Below, in pieces: positions 19,062 to 28,203 of a DNA stretch of 64,000 bases. Source of the stretch: JAAURB01 sp049647265 (GTDB lineage Bacteria; Cyanobacteriota; Cyanobacteriia; Cyanobacteriales; Microcoleaceae); the NCBI GenBank assembly GCA_049647265.1, contig JBARXJ010000064.1, forward strand, positions 1 through 64,000. Direction: 5' to 3'. The first letter of the stretch is position 1. Each line of letters begins with the position of its first letter. Below the pieces are notes generated by a model that saw nothing but the letters and a program-made list of their open reading frames with translations, was not told where the DNA came from and did no database searches. A program made the position numbers and the translations under genes.

Positions 19062-20422
19062 CTACTCCCCGGTCTGAAGACACGGGGAATCTTTCAGCAC
19101 TATCAAAGATCCGATAGCATTAGGTAGAGAGCCAATACTATTCCAAATCTTTAACCGCTTAGGCGAAGTCAAAACGCCTCTAGCCAAATCATTGGGATTG
19201 AAGTCAATACCCAATGACCCGGTTACTTTTCTTGCAATATTCAATGCACCGTTAAGATCAGCATTGAACTCTAAGCCAGTAGCAGAGCGGTACAGCCCTC
19301 GCTTAATTCTAGTTCCTGATGGAAACCATCCTAAGCCTTTCAGGCTGGCTTTGCCTACGGGTTTTGCACCGTATACGGGAATGTCATCAAGTGCTAGAGC
19401 ATCAGCTTTTGAGGTATAGCTCTCCTCTGTTTCAACAAATCTTACCCTATAGGATTGACACAGTTGTCGAATCCGTTGCTTGAGTCTGGCAGTCGGAACC
19501 TGGACAAACTTCTGATTATTCGATGCACCCATGTTGCATTGTTGTTTCTGAAATTTGTTCCAACCAAAGATAACTGTTCCTATGCTGTGAGCAATGCAAT
19601 GGTCAACTACTGTTTTAGCAGCTTTATTAACAGCATCTCTCATTTGACGGTTACGCTTTTCAATTGTCCTATCTAACAGGTTGCACCAAAAGCCTTGGGG
19701 TTTGTTGTGCTTGATTGTGGCAACTCGTTTATTGTACCACTGATTGAGAGCTTTCAAGTGCTTGCCGTCAACAATAAAACTGGTTCCAGCATTGGAGAGA
19801 CAGCTTAGCCAATTGTCGAGTCCTGGGTCAATGGAAAGAAACAAATCAGGGTCAAGATCTCCTAAGGCTTCAGACTCGTGTGAAGTAATCCAAACGGCAT
19901 CAAAATATCCCGCACGAGGAACAATCTGTAACTCTTTAACCTTGATCCAATCTAAGTTGGTTGGAAAAGGTAGCCAGATATCAGGTAGGTTAAACCATAC
20001 CTTACAAGCGGTTCCCATTGGAACCCTGACTAGCCCGTCAATCAGTTTTAACCACCGTTTTGGGTAGGAGATCTGATACATCCCTCCTGACTTTCGGTAG
20101 TTAGGTGGCTTTGGACTAAAATGAAGTTCACCGCGCTGGCTTCGTTTCAATAGCTCCTTGAATCCCTTAAAAGCTTCACCTACAGAAATGCAGACTTGTT
20201 GAGCGGCACTGGTATAAAGCGCTTTCATGTGGGCGTTGCTTGAGTCTGAGTGGACAACCAGCGACCATTAGAGAACAAGTTCTCTTTGAAATAAAGCTGA
20301 CGAGCAAGATAAAGAGTGCAGTTGTAAAGATTGTTTGATTCCCTACAGAGGTACTCTAATGCTGACCGTAGCTGCTTGTCTTCAGGCAGTCGATTTACTT
20401 GTGCTGCATATGTTTGAGTCAT
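19062..20422 (-). pseudogene. tnpB: TnpB-family RNA-guided nuclease gene, split by a frameshift
   Basis: Residues 1-65 (ATG 20422 to TGA at 20225-20227) and residues of the following frame (ATG 20228 to 19062, 388 aa) form one TnpB. Reading the second frame upstream of its ATG gives SNAHMKALYTSAAQQ, which continues the protein, so one small indel separates them; the junction is ATGA, allowing coupled translation. RuvC-I Asp is in LFLSIDPGLDNW and the last Asp in FNADLNGALNIARK. The canonical RuvC-II Glu motif is replaced by IFGWNKFQKQ, and the usual zinc-finger cysteines are missing around EESYTSKADALALD, features of a known divergent TnpB branch. Function as one protein is doubtful; the larger part could still be made. 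Confidence 0.82.
19066..19088 (-). other. Hairpin at the tnpB-side end of the IS (putative omega RNA 3' end)
   Basis: Arms of 6 bp, TCCCCG and CGGGGA, enclose an 11-base loop overlapping the last codons of tnpB. In IS200/IS605 elements the right end doubles as transposase substrate and as the 3' scaffold of the TnpB guide RNA. That role here is inferred from position. Confidence 0.6.
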
Positions 20423-20467
20423 GGTTGAATTCTAACACGGTTTGTTGATAAATAATAAAATATCAAC

Positions 20468-20872
20468 ATGAAAAAAACATCGAAAAGTTATCGTCACGAT
20501 CCCCACAGCGTAGGATTAGCAACTGTTCATTTGTGCTTTATCCCTAAGCGACGCAAGTCGGTTTTAGTTGGGGAGATTAGAACTCGTCTAAACGAGATCT
20601 TTCAATCTGTCGCTAAAGATAAAGGCTGGTTGATCCGGTCGGTTGAGATAGCTCCAGACCATGTTCATTTGCTCGTTGAGTATGATTCTCAGCATTCAAT
20701 CGCTGAAGTAGCCAAAGCGTTTAAGGGTAGAAGTTCTAGACTGCTTAGAAAAGAATTTCCTGAATTACTCAAGTTACCCTCGCTCTGGCCGAGGTCTTAC
20801 TTTTACGAGTCCAGCGGTAAAGTCAGTACCAACAAAATCAAGGAGTACATTGAAGATCGTCATCACTGGTAG
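20468..20872 (+). CDS. tnpA: IS200/IS605 family Y1 transposase TnpA
   Basis: 134 residues, the normal length. The HUH metal-binding motif is PDHVHLLVEY at about 59-68, and the catalytic Tyr is in IKEYIEDRHHW at the C-terminus. The protein cuts and joins single-stranded DNA at the element's hairpin ends during replication. It appears intact, so the element may still move, unlike its frameshifted tnpB. It diverges from tnpB. ATG 20468 fits family N-termini. Confidence 0.92.
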   Translation: MKKTSKSYRHDPHSVGLATVHLCFIPKRRKSVLVGEIRTRLNEIFQSVAKDKGWLIRSVEIAPDHVHLLVEYDSQHSIAEVAKAFKGRSSRLLRKEFPELLKLPSLWPRSYFYESSGKVSTNKIKEYIEDRHHW

Positions 20873-21150
20873 ATGGCGGATAAATCCGGCGTTCGACTAT
20901 ACAGGGATTTGTCCTGGGTCAACCGCTGCGCGAAAGTCATGCATTCACGCATTCATGCATTAATACCCCATTGATGAATTAAGGGGCTTGAAAATGCGTG
21001 AAAATATTTTTTTTCTCCACGACCTGTACCAGGGGCTTGTATCCGCTTCATTTTTGGTCAATTGTAAAAAACTCATTCTGAATACTACTGTCTCGTACCC
21101 ATTCAGAGGTAAAATGGATTGCCGATTGATCTGCCCAGGAAAAAGATTTC
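20873..21150. other. Gap containing the far IS end and the efp promoter
   Basis: Near 20938-20965 an 8-base unit is repeated three times with small changes (GCATTCAC, GCATTCAT, GCATTAAT). The IS boundary lies somewhere before this. No gene seen. Confidence 0.4.
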
Positions 21151-21714
21151 ATGATCTCCAGTAACGACTTTCGCACAGGTACCACAATTGAATTAGATGG
21201 TTCGGTTTGGCGAGTGATAGAATTTCTCCACGTTAAACCGGGAAAAGGTTCGGCTTTCGTCCGCACAAAGCTGAAAAATGTCCAAACCGGAAATAGCGTT
21301 GAACGCACCTTCCGCGCCGGTGAGACCCTTCCCCAAGCTGTATTGGATAAGCGAGGGATGCAGCATACCTATAAAGATGGGGAAGATTTTGTCTTTATGG
21401 ATATGGAAACCTACGAAGAAGCCCGTTTGAGTCCTGACCAAATTGGCAGTGGTACCAAGTACATTAAAGATGGCATGGAAGTGAATGTGGTTCGCTGGGG
21501 TGAGCAGGTTTTAGAAGTTGAACTGCCCAACTCAGTGGTGCTGGAGGTCACAGAAACAGACCCCGGCGTGAAAGGAGATACAGCCACAGGCGGAACAAAG
21601 CCCGCAACAGTCGAAACGGGAGCAACCGTAATGGTTCCATTGTTTATCTCGATTGGAGAGAAGATAAAAATCGATACCCGTAATGATTCTTATTTAGGCC
21701 GAGAGTCATCGTAA
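21151..21714 (+). CDS. efp: Translation elongation factor P
   Basis: 187 residues, the family length. The N-terminal KOW-like domain contains the tip loop HVKPGKGSAFVRTKL with Lys32, the residue modified in some bacteria. Two OB domains follow, ending in GEKIKIDTRNDSYLGRES. It helps the ribosome through polyproline stretches. accB begins 111 bases downstream on the same strand, and an efp-accB pair is a common cyanobacterial arrangement. Confidence 0.97.
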   Translation: MISSNDFRTGTTIELDGSVWRVIEFLHVKPGKGSAFVRTKLKNVQTGNSVERTFRAGETLPQAVLDKRGMQHTYKDGEDFVFMDMETYEEARLSPDQIGSGTKYIKDGMEVNVVRWGEQVLEVELPNSVVLEVTETDPGVKGDTATGGTKPATVETGATVMVPLFISIGEKIKIDTRNDSYLGRESS

Positions 21715-21825
21715 GATACATTAAGTTTGGAATAAAGCACCCACCAAAGCCTGCTTTGATGGATAATTCATTTGTCAGATGAATCATCAAAGACGATAGT
21801 ACTCTGTAAGGGGGAGATATTAATT

Positions 21826-22347
21826 GTGCGACTTGATCTTTCGCAGCTCCGGGAGCTGTTAGCAGATATTGATAAAACAAATATTTCGGAGCTAACGCTC
21901 AAAAGTGAGGACTTTGAACTAACGGTTCGTAAAGACCTACCCATAGGCAGCGGCACTCTGCAACCGGTCAATTCAGTGTTGACAGGTAGTATTTCGAGTC
22001 CTGAATTAACTGCAACTGAAGTCCCGTCTCCGACTCGTCTCGAACAGTCTGGTACGGCGATCGGTTCTAATGCGACGGCAACTGCTTCTGCTTCTGTTGA
22101 CCCGCGCTGGGTAGAAGTCACCTCTCCAATGGTGGGAACGTTTTATCAATCTCCAGCTCCGGATGAACCCCCTTTCGTTGATACTGGAGACCGTGTCAGT
22201 GTCGGTCAGACGGTCTGTATTATTGAAGCGATGAAGTTAATGAATGAAATTGAAGCCGAAGTCTCCGGTCAAGTGATGGAAGTTTTGGTGGAAAATGGTA
22301 CGCCTGTTGAATACGGACAACCTTTACTACGGATTAATCCGAGTTAA
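21826..22347 (+). CDS. accB: Biotin carboxyl carrier protein of acetyl-CoA carboxylase
   Basis: 173 residues. The N-terminal region (LDLSQLRELLADIDKTNISELTL) and a Ser/Thr/Ala-rich linker lead to the biotinyl domain, with the biotinylated Lys at about 137 in EAMKLMNEIEAE. It carries carboxybiotin between the carboxylase and transferase subunits in fatty acid synthesis. I choose GTG 21826 because a Shine-Dalgarno AAGGGGGA lies 9 bases upstream (21809-21816) and family members begin at this LDL segment; the open frame upstream to 21772 overlaps that signal. Confidence 0.94.
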   Translation: MRLDLSQLRELLADIDKTNISELTLKSEDFELTVRKDLPIGSGTLQPVNSVLTGSISSPELTATEVPSPTRLEQSGTAIGSNATATASASVDPRWVEVTSPMVGTFYQSPAPDEPPFVDTGDRVSVGQTVCIIEAMKLMNEIEAEVSGQVMEVLVENGTPVEYGQPLLRINPS

Positions 22348-22366
22348 AATTAGGCTCAGTTATCGT

Positions 22367-22389
22367 AGTAAATTGTAGGGTGGGTTAGG
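22367..22389 (+). repeat. Copy of the TGTAGGG-type repeat (half palindrome)
   Basis: The sequence GTAAATTGTAGGGTGGGTTA occurs here and again at 23522-23541. This copy lacks its palindromic partner. The two copies bracket the debris island described separately. Confidence 0.7.
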
Positions 22390-22429
22390 CAGGGGTCAAA
22401 ATGAATTAAATCTAGCTGAGTTTTAATTC

Positions 22430-22962
22430 ATGACTTCACGTTTGGTTGCAATTCGTAATGGTTCTACCTGGTATCGATATCTAACTTCGGTTCTAGACCC
22501 AAAAGTTCTACCTCCCTATGTGGTGCCTGATTTGTATTCTCGTCGTTGGCGCATCGAAGAAACTTTTCTACTACTGATACTGAAGTGTCTGCCGGGGTTG
22601 AATTATTTGTCGATGGGTTCAATTAGTGGCATCAAATTGCAATTGTGGGCGACTTGACTGTTTTATGTGAAAATGAATTGATTTCGCTGATGTTGTGGCT
22701 GAGGATTTAGCAAAACATGGGTGAGGCTATTTCTGTCGAAATGGTTTGGAGGGGCATTTATCATTTTACTGTAGCCTGCCATCAGGATATTGCTACTGAT
22801 TTAGTCGCTCATTTGACAGATTCTGAGAATTGTGACTTAGGAGTGGGTGAAGCTGAGGTTGATGACACGATTAATAATCCCTGGCATCCTGACCCTGATG
22901 AGAATTGGTCACCGCCGGGGACGAAGTATGTTGATGGAGAGTTAGTGTTTATTGAGGATTGA
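22430..22962 (+). pseudogene. C-terminal remnant of an IS4-like DDE transposase
   Basis: Residues from 22430 (VVPDLYSRRWRIEETFLLL) match the region around the catalytic Glu of DDE transposases. After a frame break near 22657, matching sequence resumes (SVEMVWRGIYHFTVAC, TDLVAHLTDSENCDLGVG). The N-terminal two thirds and the first catalytic Asp residues are missing. The last 35 residues (NNPWHPDPDENWSPPG) are unlike transposase and may come from elsewhere. Non-functional. Confidence 0.7.
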
Positions 22963-23042
22963 GCAGAAATTATAGTTGCAGTTATTGTGGGTCGAGGATT
23001 AGTGAAGATTACTACAATCCATAGTATTACAACTATAAAACC

Positions 23043-23537
23043 CTAATTAATCTCATCTAACTGCTGAACACTAGATGGAATATTTTTGTAAGATAAAGGT
23101 ATAGCAATAGCATTATTGTCTACACCGCCTCTAAATCGATCTTCCTTATAACCAAAATAGTTATCTGGATTAAAACCACGAGTAGTATGCTTATAAATTT
23201 TATACTTATGCTTCTTAACTAAATCAATGATTTCAGAGTAATATTTGTTGTTTGAATGAAGTTCCATATATATGACAGGATTATTTTTAGATATTAAATT
23301 ATTCAACCCTAAAAGAACTTGATATTCCATTCCTTCAACATCAATTTTTACTAAAGATACATTTTTATTGAGTTCTAAGTTGGCTGCAAAATCATCAATT
23401 TTAATCTGCAAAACTTCTTCCCCATCTTCAGGATTTGTGATTGACATGCCACTGAAATGTCCACGTTGTGTATAGTTGAATATTGGTATTTTTACAATTT
23501 CTTGTTTTGAACCAACAGCTAAGTAAATTGTAGGGTG
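23043..23537 (-). pseudogene. 5'-truncated FkbM-family methyltransferase
   Basis: The frame reads AVGSKQEIVKIPIFNYTQ, then KIDDFA, VSLVKIDVEGMEYQVLLG and PVIYMELHS, the second half of an FkbM SAM-dependent methyltransferase (the VKIDVEGME box is diagnostic). The glycine-rich SAM-binding half is absent. Upstream the frame runs into the palindromic repeat at 23521-23556 and then a stop, so the 5' end was lost at that repeat. The first internal ATG is at 23447. Probably not functional. The low-GC composition and neighbours suggest acquired DNA. Confidence 0.75.
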
Positions 23538-23556
23538 GGTTAGTAACCCACCACAG
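23521..23556 (+). repeat. TGTAGGG-type palindromic repeat
   Basis: TGTAGGGTGGGTTAG followed by TAACCCACCACAGG forms an inverted repeat with arms GGTGGGTTA and TAACCCACC. It sits exactly at the broken end of the methyltransferase remnant. Confidence 0.75.
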
Positions 23557-23616
23557 GTATAAAGCTAAAATTAATTCTGTGCCTCACTCCCCGACTGTTG
23601 ACATTCGCCTCAAGGT

Positions 23617-25317
23617 TTAATTATTACTCAGAATTTGTTCGGGTAAACTGATAGACAGTTTAGAACGACTGAATATTTTCTCTAAAGCATTGATTAGTTG
23701 AGGTTGGCTGCGTGAAGTTAAAATACTAAACGTATAAGGAACAACCGTAATTTCATTACCATAGGCAGCTTGTAAATAAGGGCGATAATCGTTATCTTGA
23801 TTAATATAAGTTTGGAAAAATGCCACACTTAAAGCATTAACATAACTGTGAGTCACTCGAGAACTTGGAGAGACTAAACGACCTAAAGGGGTGAGTTTTT
23901 GCTCGGCTTCTTCAAAGCCACTGACATCATAAAAGTGATGATCTCGTGTTTTCAATGCCAGATATCGCTCAGGGGTTTTTAACCAAGTAAAAGACTGAAT
24001 TTGCTCAAGTAATGCCGGAGCTAATAAATCATTACTGCTAGCCGTCATCATCACTGGAACTTGAATTTGACTTAACCCAGTTTTACCAAAAATACTACTA
24101 TTAATTGGATTTAATAAAAAAACCGCTTGCACTCGTGGATCTTGCAATTGATAAGTTCTTCCGGGTAATTCTAAAGCGCGACATTGTAAAAATAAAGACG
24201 GATTAATCGGGCTACTATCTTCGACGCAATCTGTTTGTAATTGCTCAAAATTTAATGTCGCTCCAGCCAAAGCTAACCCAGTATATCCCCCGAGAGAATG
24301 ACCCCAAACCCCCACTTTATCTAAATTCAGTTGACCGGAAAATTCCGTTTTATTCCAGTCTTCTAAATAGTCTAAAAGATAACTAATATCTAAGGGTCGA
24401 TCAATGAGTTGTTGTTCTTCAAATAGTTGATCGCTATCTCCTTTCAGTAAGTTTTGTAATTGTTGAATATCACTCCCCGGATGCTGAGGTACCGCTACAG
24501 CAAAGCCATAAGAGGTTAAATGTTCGGCCAGGGCATTAAACCGAGATCGATCAGACGCTAAACCATGGGAAATTACAATCACTGAAATAGATCTGGGTTG
24601 AATATTTTGACGATCTGAATCTGTGGCAATTGGTAAATATAAATCCGTTTCAAATTGACGGCGGCGATGGATATTATCTAACGAAAGCGTTTCCTGACGG
24701 ACAACAAATGAGCCAGTTTCTCGTAAATCTTTTTTCAGATTAAGGTTACTGCGAAGTTGCTGTTGAGCTTCTTGACGAGCTAACTGTTCGACTTTCGCCA
24801 CCGCTGCATCGGTTTGTTGAATTAAAGTAGCAATTTCTGATAATAAATCCGCCGTTTGTTGTAAATTAATCCGTAAACTCGGACTAGGAAACTGACGCAA
24901 AGCATCAATTAAAGTAAAATTTTGCTGCTGAGAAGCGGCTTGAACAATTGCTGTGCGAAGCGCTTCTGCCCCATTTTCACGCCCCTCAGTTTCGATAATT
25001 TGACCAATATGCAGTAGAAAAGAAGCCACCATGGGTGATTTTAATAATCCCTCTAAAGCGGTGGAATTAAAACTATATTCTGAGCTTAATAACGCTTGAA
25101 TTTGTTTCCGTTGATCGGGTTTAAACCATTGCAGATAAGTGATTAATTTTCCCGAGCGATCTAAATGACCCGACTCAGCAAAGGTTTCTAACTCATCGAC
25201 TGAAATCGAAACCTCCACATTTCCCAGGGGAAAGGTAATTTGCTCAGCCGCCTGTACGGGAGTTACAGTGAATAAGATGGTAGTCAGTGTTAATGTCCAA
25301 GATTTCAGCCAACCCAT
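23617..25317 (-). CDS. DUF1400 alpha/beta hydrolase, exported (copy 1)
   Basis: About 566 residues. The signal peptide (MGWLKSWTLTLTTILFTVTPVQAA) leads to the DUF1400 domain at about 24-150. A helical linker and a large alpha/beta-hydrolase domain follow: IVISHGLASDRSRF for the oxyanion region, the nucleophile elbow GHSLGGYTG, and His in TRDHHFYDV. These proteins are typical of cyanobacteria; some related ones act on lipids or bilin esters, but no substrate can be given here. I start at ATG 25317 because the signal peptide begins there; the frame is open to 25362. The neighbouring upstream gene is a paralogue with the same architecture, 80 bases away. Confidence 0.82.
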   Translation of the reverse strand: MGWLKSWTLTLTTILFTVTPVQAAEQITFPLGNVEVSISVDELETFAESGHLDRSGKLITYLQWFKPDQRKQIQALLSSEYSFNSTALEGLLKSPMVASFLLHIGQIIETEGRENGAEALRTAIVQAASQQQNFTLIDALRQFPSPSLRINLQQTADLLSEIATLIQQTDAAVAKVEQLARQEAQQQLRSNLNLKKDLRETGSFVVRQETLSLDNIHRRRQFETDLYLPIATDSDRQNIQPRSISVIVISHGLASDRSRFNALAEHLTSYGFAVAVPQHPGSDIQQLQNLLKGDSDQLFEEQQLIDRPLDISYLLDYLEDWNKTEFSGQLNLDKVGVWGHSLGGYTGLALAGATLNFEQLQTDCVEDSSPINPSLFLQCRALELPGRTYQLQDPRVQAVFLLNPINSSIFGKTGLSQIQVPVMMTASSNDLLAPALLEQIQSFTWLKTPERYLALKTRDHHFYDVSGFEEAEQKLTPLGRLVSPSSRVTHSYVNALSVAFFQTYINQDNDYRPYLQAAYGNEITVVPYTFSILTSRSQPQLINALEKIFSRSKLSISLPEQILSNN

Positions 25318-25397
25318 ATTTGCTGTTTTAAGATCTCTTTCTTTATTCTTCCCATTACCCACCTAAAATTCAGCAAATTTACCTTAAATTACCCCAT

Positions 25398-27137
25398 CTA
25401 TTCATCAACTAAAACCCTTGCTTGTTCAATAGCTTTGAAAAACTGTTCCGTTGTAATCGATCGGACTAAACTCAACGGATAAGGATCTTCACTAATGGCT
25501 TTGGCATAACCGGGTTGAAGATAGGCGCGATAGGTTTCATCTTGCATCAAATAAACTTGAAAAAAGGCTAAACCCAAAGCGTTGACGTAGCTATTGACGG
25601 TTGCAGGAGTGGGTTGAATAATTTCTTTGAGAGAAATACTCACCGCTCGATTGACTGAACTCAATTTCAGGTTAATATGATGATCTCCTTCGGCTAAGAG
25701 TAAGTATTTTTCAGGAACTTTCAGCCAAGTAAAAGAGCGGACTTGCTCCCAAGCCACTGGAGTGACATTGTCTTTTCCGCTAGTTTTCCAGAGAATAGGT
25801 AAATCGAGTTGACTGATACTTTGCTGTCCGAAAATACTGCTATTCACCGGGTTAATGGGCATAATTGCTTTGACACGAGGATCGCGCAAATCATACTCCT
25901 CACGGGGTAATTCCAGCGCCCGACATTGAAACATACGCGCTAAATTAACTGAGTCAAATTCAGATAAACAGTCCAATTCCAGGTTATGATAATCAATCTG
26001 AGCCCCTCCAATTGCCAAAGCAGTATAAGCCCCAAAAGAATGACCCACAACTCCCACTTGATTTAGGTTGAGTTGATTGTTATACAGGGCGGGGTTACGG
26101 TCTTCTAATTCATCTAAGAGAAAGCTAATGTCTTTGGGACGATCGATAAATTCGCTGACTTCAAAGATCTCTTTGGCTTGACCGGATAATAAGGCTTGAA
26201 CTTTTTCCGTATCACTGCCTGGATGTTGAATTAAAGCCGCTGCTATGCCATGGGAGGCTAAATGACGCGCAAAATCAGTATAACTGGTTCGATCTGCCCC
26301 CAGACCGTGGGAAACCACAATGATCGGGATAGAATTGGGTTGTCCTAAATGTGCCTTTTTCAGGGGAGACGGCAGATACAAATCAACGGGTATACGGCGG
26401 TTACGACTCTGATCGAATAAAATGCTGGTTTGCATCTCAACGTCATAACGGCCATTTTGTCGCAGATCGGGTTTTTGTTGAAAATCAACTGCGCCGGTGC
26501 GGCTTTCTTCTTGTTGAGATAAGCTCACGACTTCGCTAATGACGGCATCGGTTTCTTTGAGTAAGGTTTCAATTTGATTTCTTAACTCAAACATCAAGGC
26601 GGTATTGAGATAAATTCCTTCGCTGGGAAAATGTCGCAAAATATTAATCAGACTTAATCCTTCCGGGTCTTCTGCTGCTCTGACAAGGGCAGTACGAATC
26701 GCCAGAGAACCGTTTTCTACTGTGGTTTCACCTTGCTCGTTAGATTGAGATTGAATCAGATCTCCGAGTTTATTTAAGACCCATTCTCCGGTTGGAGAGT
26801 GAAAAAATCGATCTACCATACGCGGGTCAAGATGAACCGAATCATGTAAGACTTCTCGAAATTCTTCTTGATCTTTGGCACTCAGTAACAATAAGTAACT
26901 GTCTAATTCCGGATGAGTTTGCTGTTGCTCTGCATAAGCGTCTAGAGCGTCAACTGAAACTGAAATGTTAGCAGAGGCATAGGATAGATAAACCCGCTCT
27001 GCTGCGAGACTGGGTAAGGCAGAACAGGTGATTGCAGCTATGGAGCAGACAACACCCTGAATTGTTGATCGAATTGAGCCAGCGTTTGCGGCTAACACCC
27101 CTGTTAACCAATCGAGATTGGATTTTTGAGTTTTCAT
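25398..27137 (-). CDS. DUF1400 alpha/beta hydrolase, exported (copy 2)
   Basis: 579 residues with the same order of parts as its downstream paralogue: signal peptide (about 20-45, STIQGVVCSIAAITCSALPSLAA), DUF1400 domain, helical linker, and hydrolase domain with IVVSHGLGADRTSY, nucleophile GHSFGAYTAL, and the His region AEGDHHINLK. The two proteins align over their whole length with many differences, so the duplication is old. Both point the same way and are probably co-transcribed, this one first. Substrate unknown. Confidence 0.82.
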   Translation of the reverse strand: MKTQKSNLDWLTGVLAANAGSIRSTIQGVVCSIAAITCSALPSLAAERVYLSYASANISVSVDALDAYAEQQQTHPELDSYLLLLSAKDQEEFREVLHDSVHLDPRMVDRFFHSPTGEWVLNKLGDLIQSQSNEQGETTVENGSLAIRTALVRAAEDPEGLSLINILRHFPSEGIYLNTALMFELRNQIETLLKETDAVISEVVSLSQQEESRTGAVDFQQKPDLRQNGRYDVEMQTSILFDQSRNRRIPVDLYLPSPLKKAHLGQPNSIPIIVVSHGLGADRTSYTDFARHLASHGIAAALIQHPGSDTEKVQALLSGQAKEIFEVSEFIDRPKDISFLLDELEDRNPALYNNQLNLNQVGVVGHSFGAYTALAIGGAQIDYHNLELDCLSEFDSVNLARMFQCRALELPREEYDLRDPRVKAIMPINPVNSSIFGQQSISQLDLPILWKTSGKDNVTPVAWEQVRSFTWLKVPEKYLLLAEGDHHINLKLSSVNRAVSISLKEIIQPTPATVNSYVNALGLAFFQVYLMQDETYRAYLQPGYAKAISEDPYPLSLVRSITTEQFFKAIEQARVLVDE

Positions 27138-27640
27138 TTCCTCAGAACTGAAAAAAGAGAGACGGATAAAGTTGTGAAATTCTTGTGAAATTGAGCTTCA
27201 AATTCATTGTAGTCTATCTTGAATCTTATTCAATCCCCTGAACCTCAAATCAGGGAACTTAAGATGTCTTTTTCCCTCAGTATTCTCGCCATTTTTCCCG
27301 ACAGGATAAAGGGAGTTCTCTACCGGATTGTAGCCAAAAATAATATGAAATACGTGAAAAATTAAGGTTTTTTTCTCTATGCTAGCTTACCCTTTATGCT
27401 ATTTTAAGCGATCAACCCTATTCATATTTTATGTTTAAACATTTGTATAATCTACCAATTTAATCATTTAAATCCGACATTATTCGATCTAGATCGCCCA
27501 ATTCATCCTCACCATCGGACTAAGATCAGACTCTATTTAGGATCGTCAAAAAACACAACAGCTTACCATAAGTCTCATCGCCAGAAGGTGAAGTCAATTA
27601 CACTCGCTCAAGTTCGCTTACCGAAAAAAACAGGTCTAAA
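27138..27640. other. AT-rich intergenic region before the second IS605-type locus
   Basis: About 500 bases without a gene. It should contain the promoter of the DUF1400 pair (minus strand) near 27140-27250. No RNA gene or strong hairpin recognised. Confidence 0.4.
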
Positions 27641-27999
27641 GCCCCGTCCTTTCAGGACGGTTAATTTATGCTATTATCAATTTATCGTAAGCAACGACGA
27701 TAAACTATGCTCGTATATGAGATGAAATTGCAAGGAACACAAAGCCAGTATGGTCAGCTAGACGAAGCTATCCGTACAGGTCGGTTTGTTCGCAACAGCA
27801 TCATCAGAGCATGGTTAGATGGTCAGATTAAAAGTCGCGGGCGTTGCCTACAAGTACTGCAAAGTACTCTCAGACAATCCTAAATTTCCCTGGGTGTCCC
27901 AGCTTAACTCAATGGCACGTCAAGCACACGCACCAGAGAGCTTGGGCATCAATTGAACGATTCTACAGAAATTGTAGACAGAAAATCCCTGGTAAGAAG

Positions 28000-28050
28000 C
28001 GGTGCGACCCTGCTGCTTCTCAAGCAGCTAAGGAACGCGCACCAAGACAA
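28000..28050 (+). repeat. Nested palindromic element, copy A (in-frame insertion in tnpB)
   Basis: 51 bases (17 codons) inserted between AAG AAG and GGG TTT of tnpB. Outer arms are GGTGCG (28001-28006) and CGCACC (28038-28043); an inner hairpin has arms GCTGCTT and AAGCAGC with loop CTC. Translated it adds RCDPAASQAAKERAPRQ without a stop. It shares its ends with copies B and C. Confidence 0.85.
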
Positions 28051-28203
28051 GGGTTTCCTCGGTTTAAAAAGTATCAAATCAGAGCTAGTGTCGAATACAA
28101 GACATCGGGCTGGAAACTATCTGAAGATAGACGTTATTTAACGTTTTCAGACAAGTTTAAAGCGGGTACATTTAAACTCTGGGGAAGCCGAAACTTGCAC
28201 TTC

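Larger units (their letters stand above)
19058..20930. mobile_element. IS200/IS605-type element with divergent tnpA and tnpB
   Basis: A Y1 tyrosine transposase gene (20468-20872, plus) and a tnpB (20422-19062, minus) diverge from a 45-base gap. The end next to tnpB is supported by a hairpin with arms TCCCCG (19066-19071) and CGGGGA (19083-19088) and a tip GTCAA (19058-19062, minus strand). The same layout is found at the end of the second tnpB locus near 29073. The end beyond tnpA is placed near 20880-20930 only approximately. Insertion sits in the leader of the cyclophilin gene. Confidence 0.8.
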
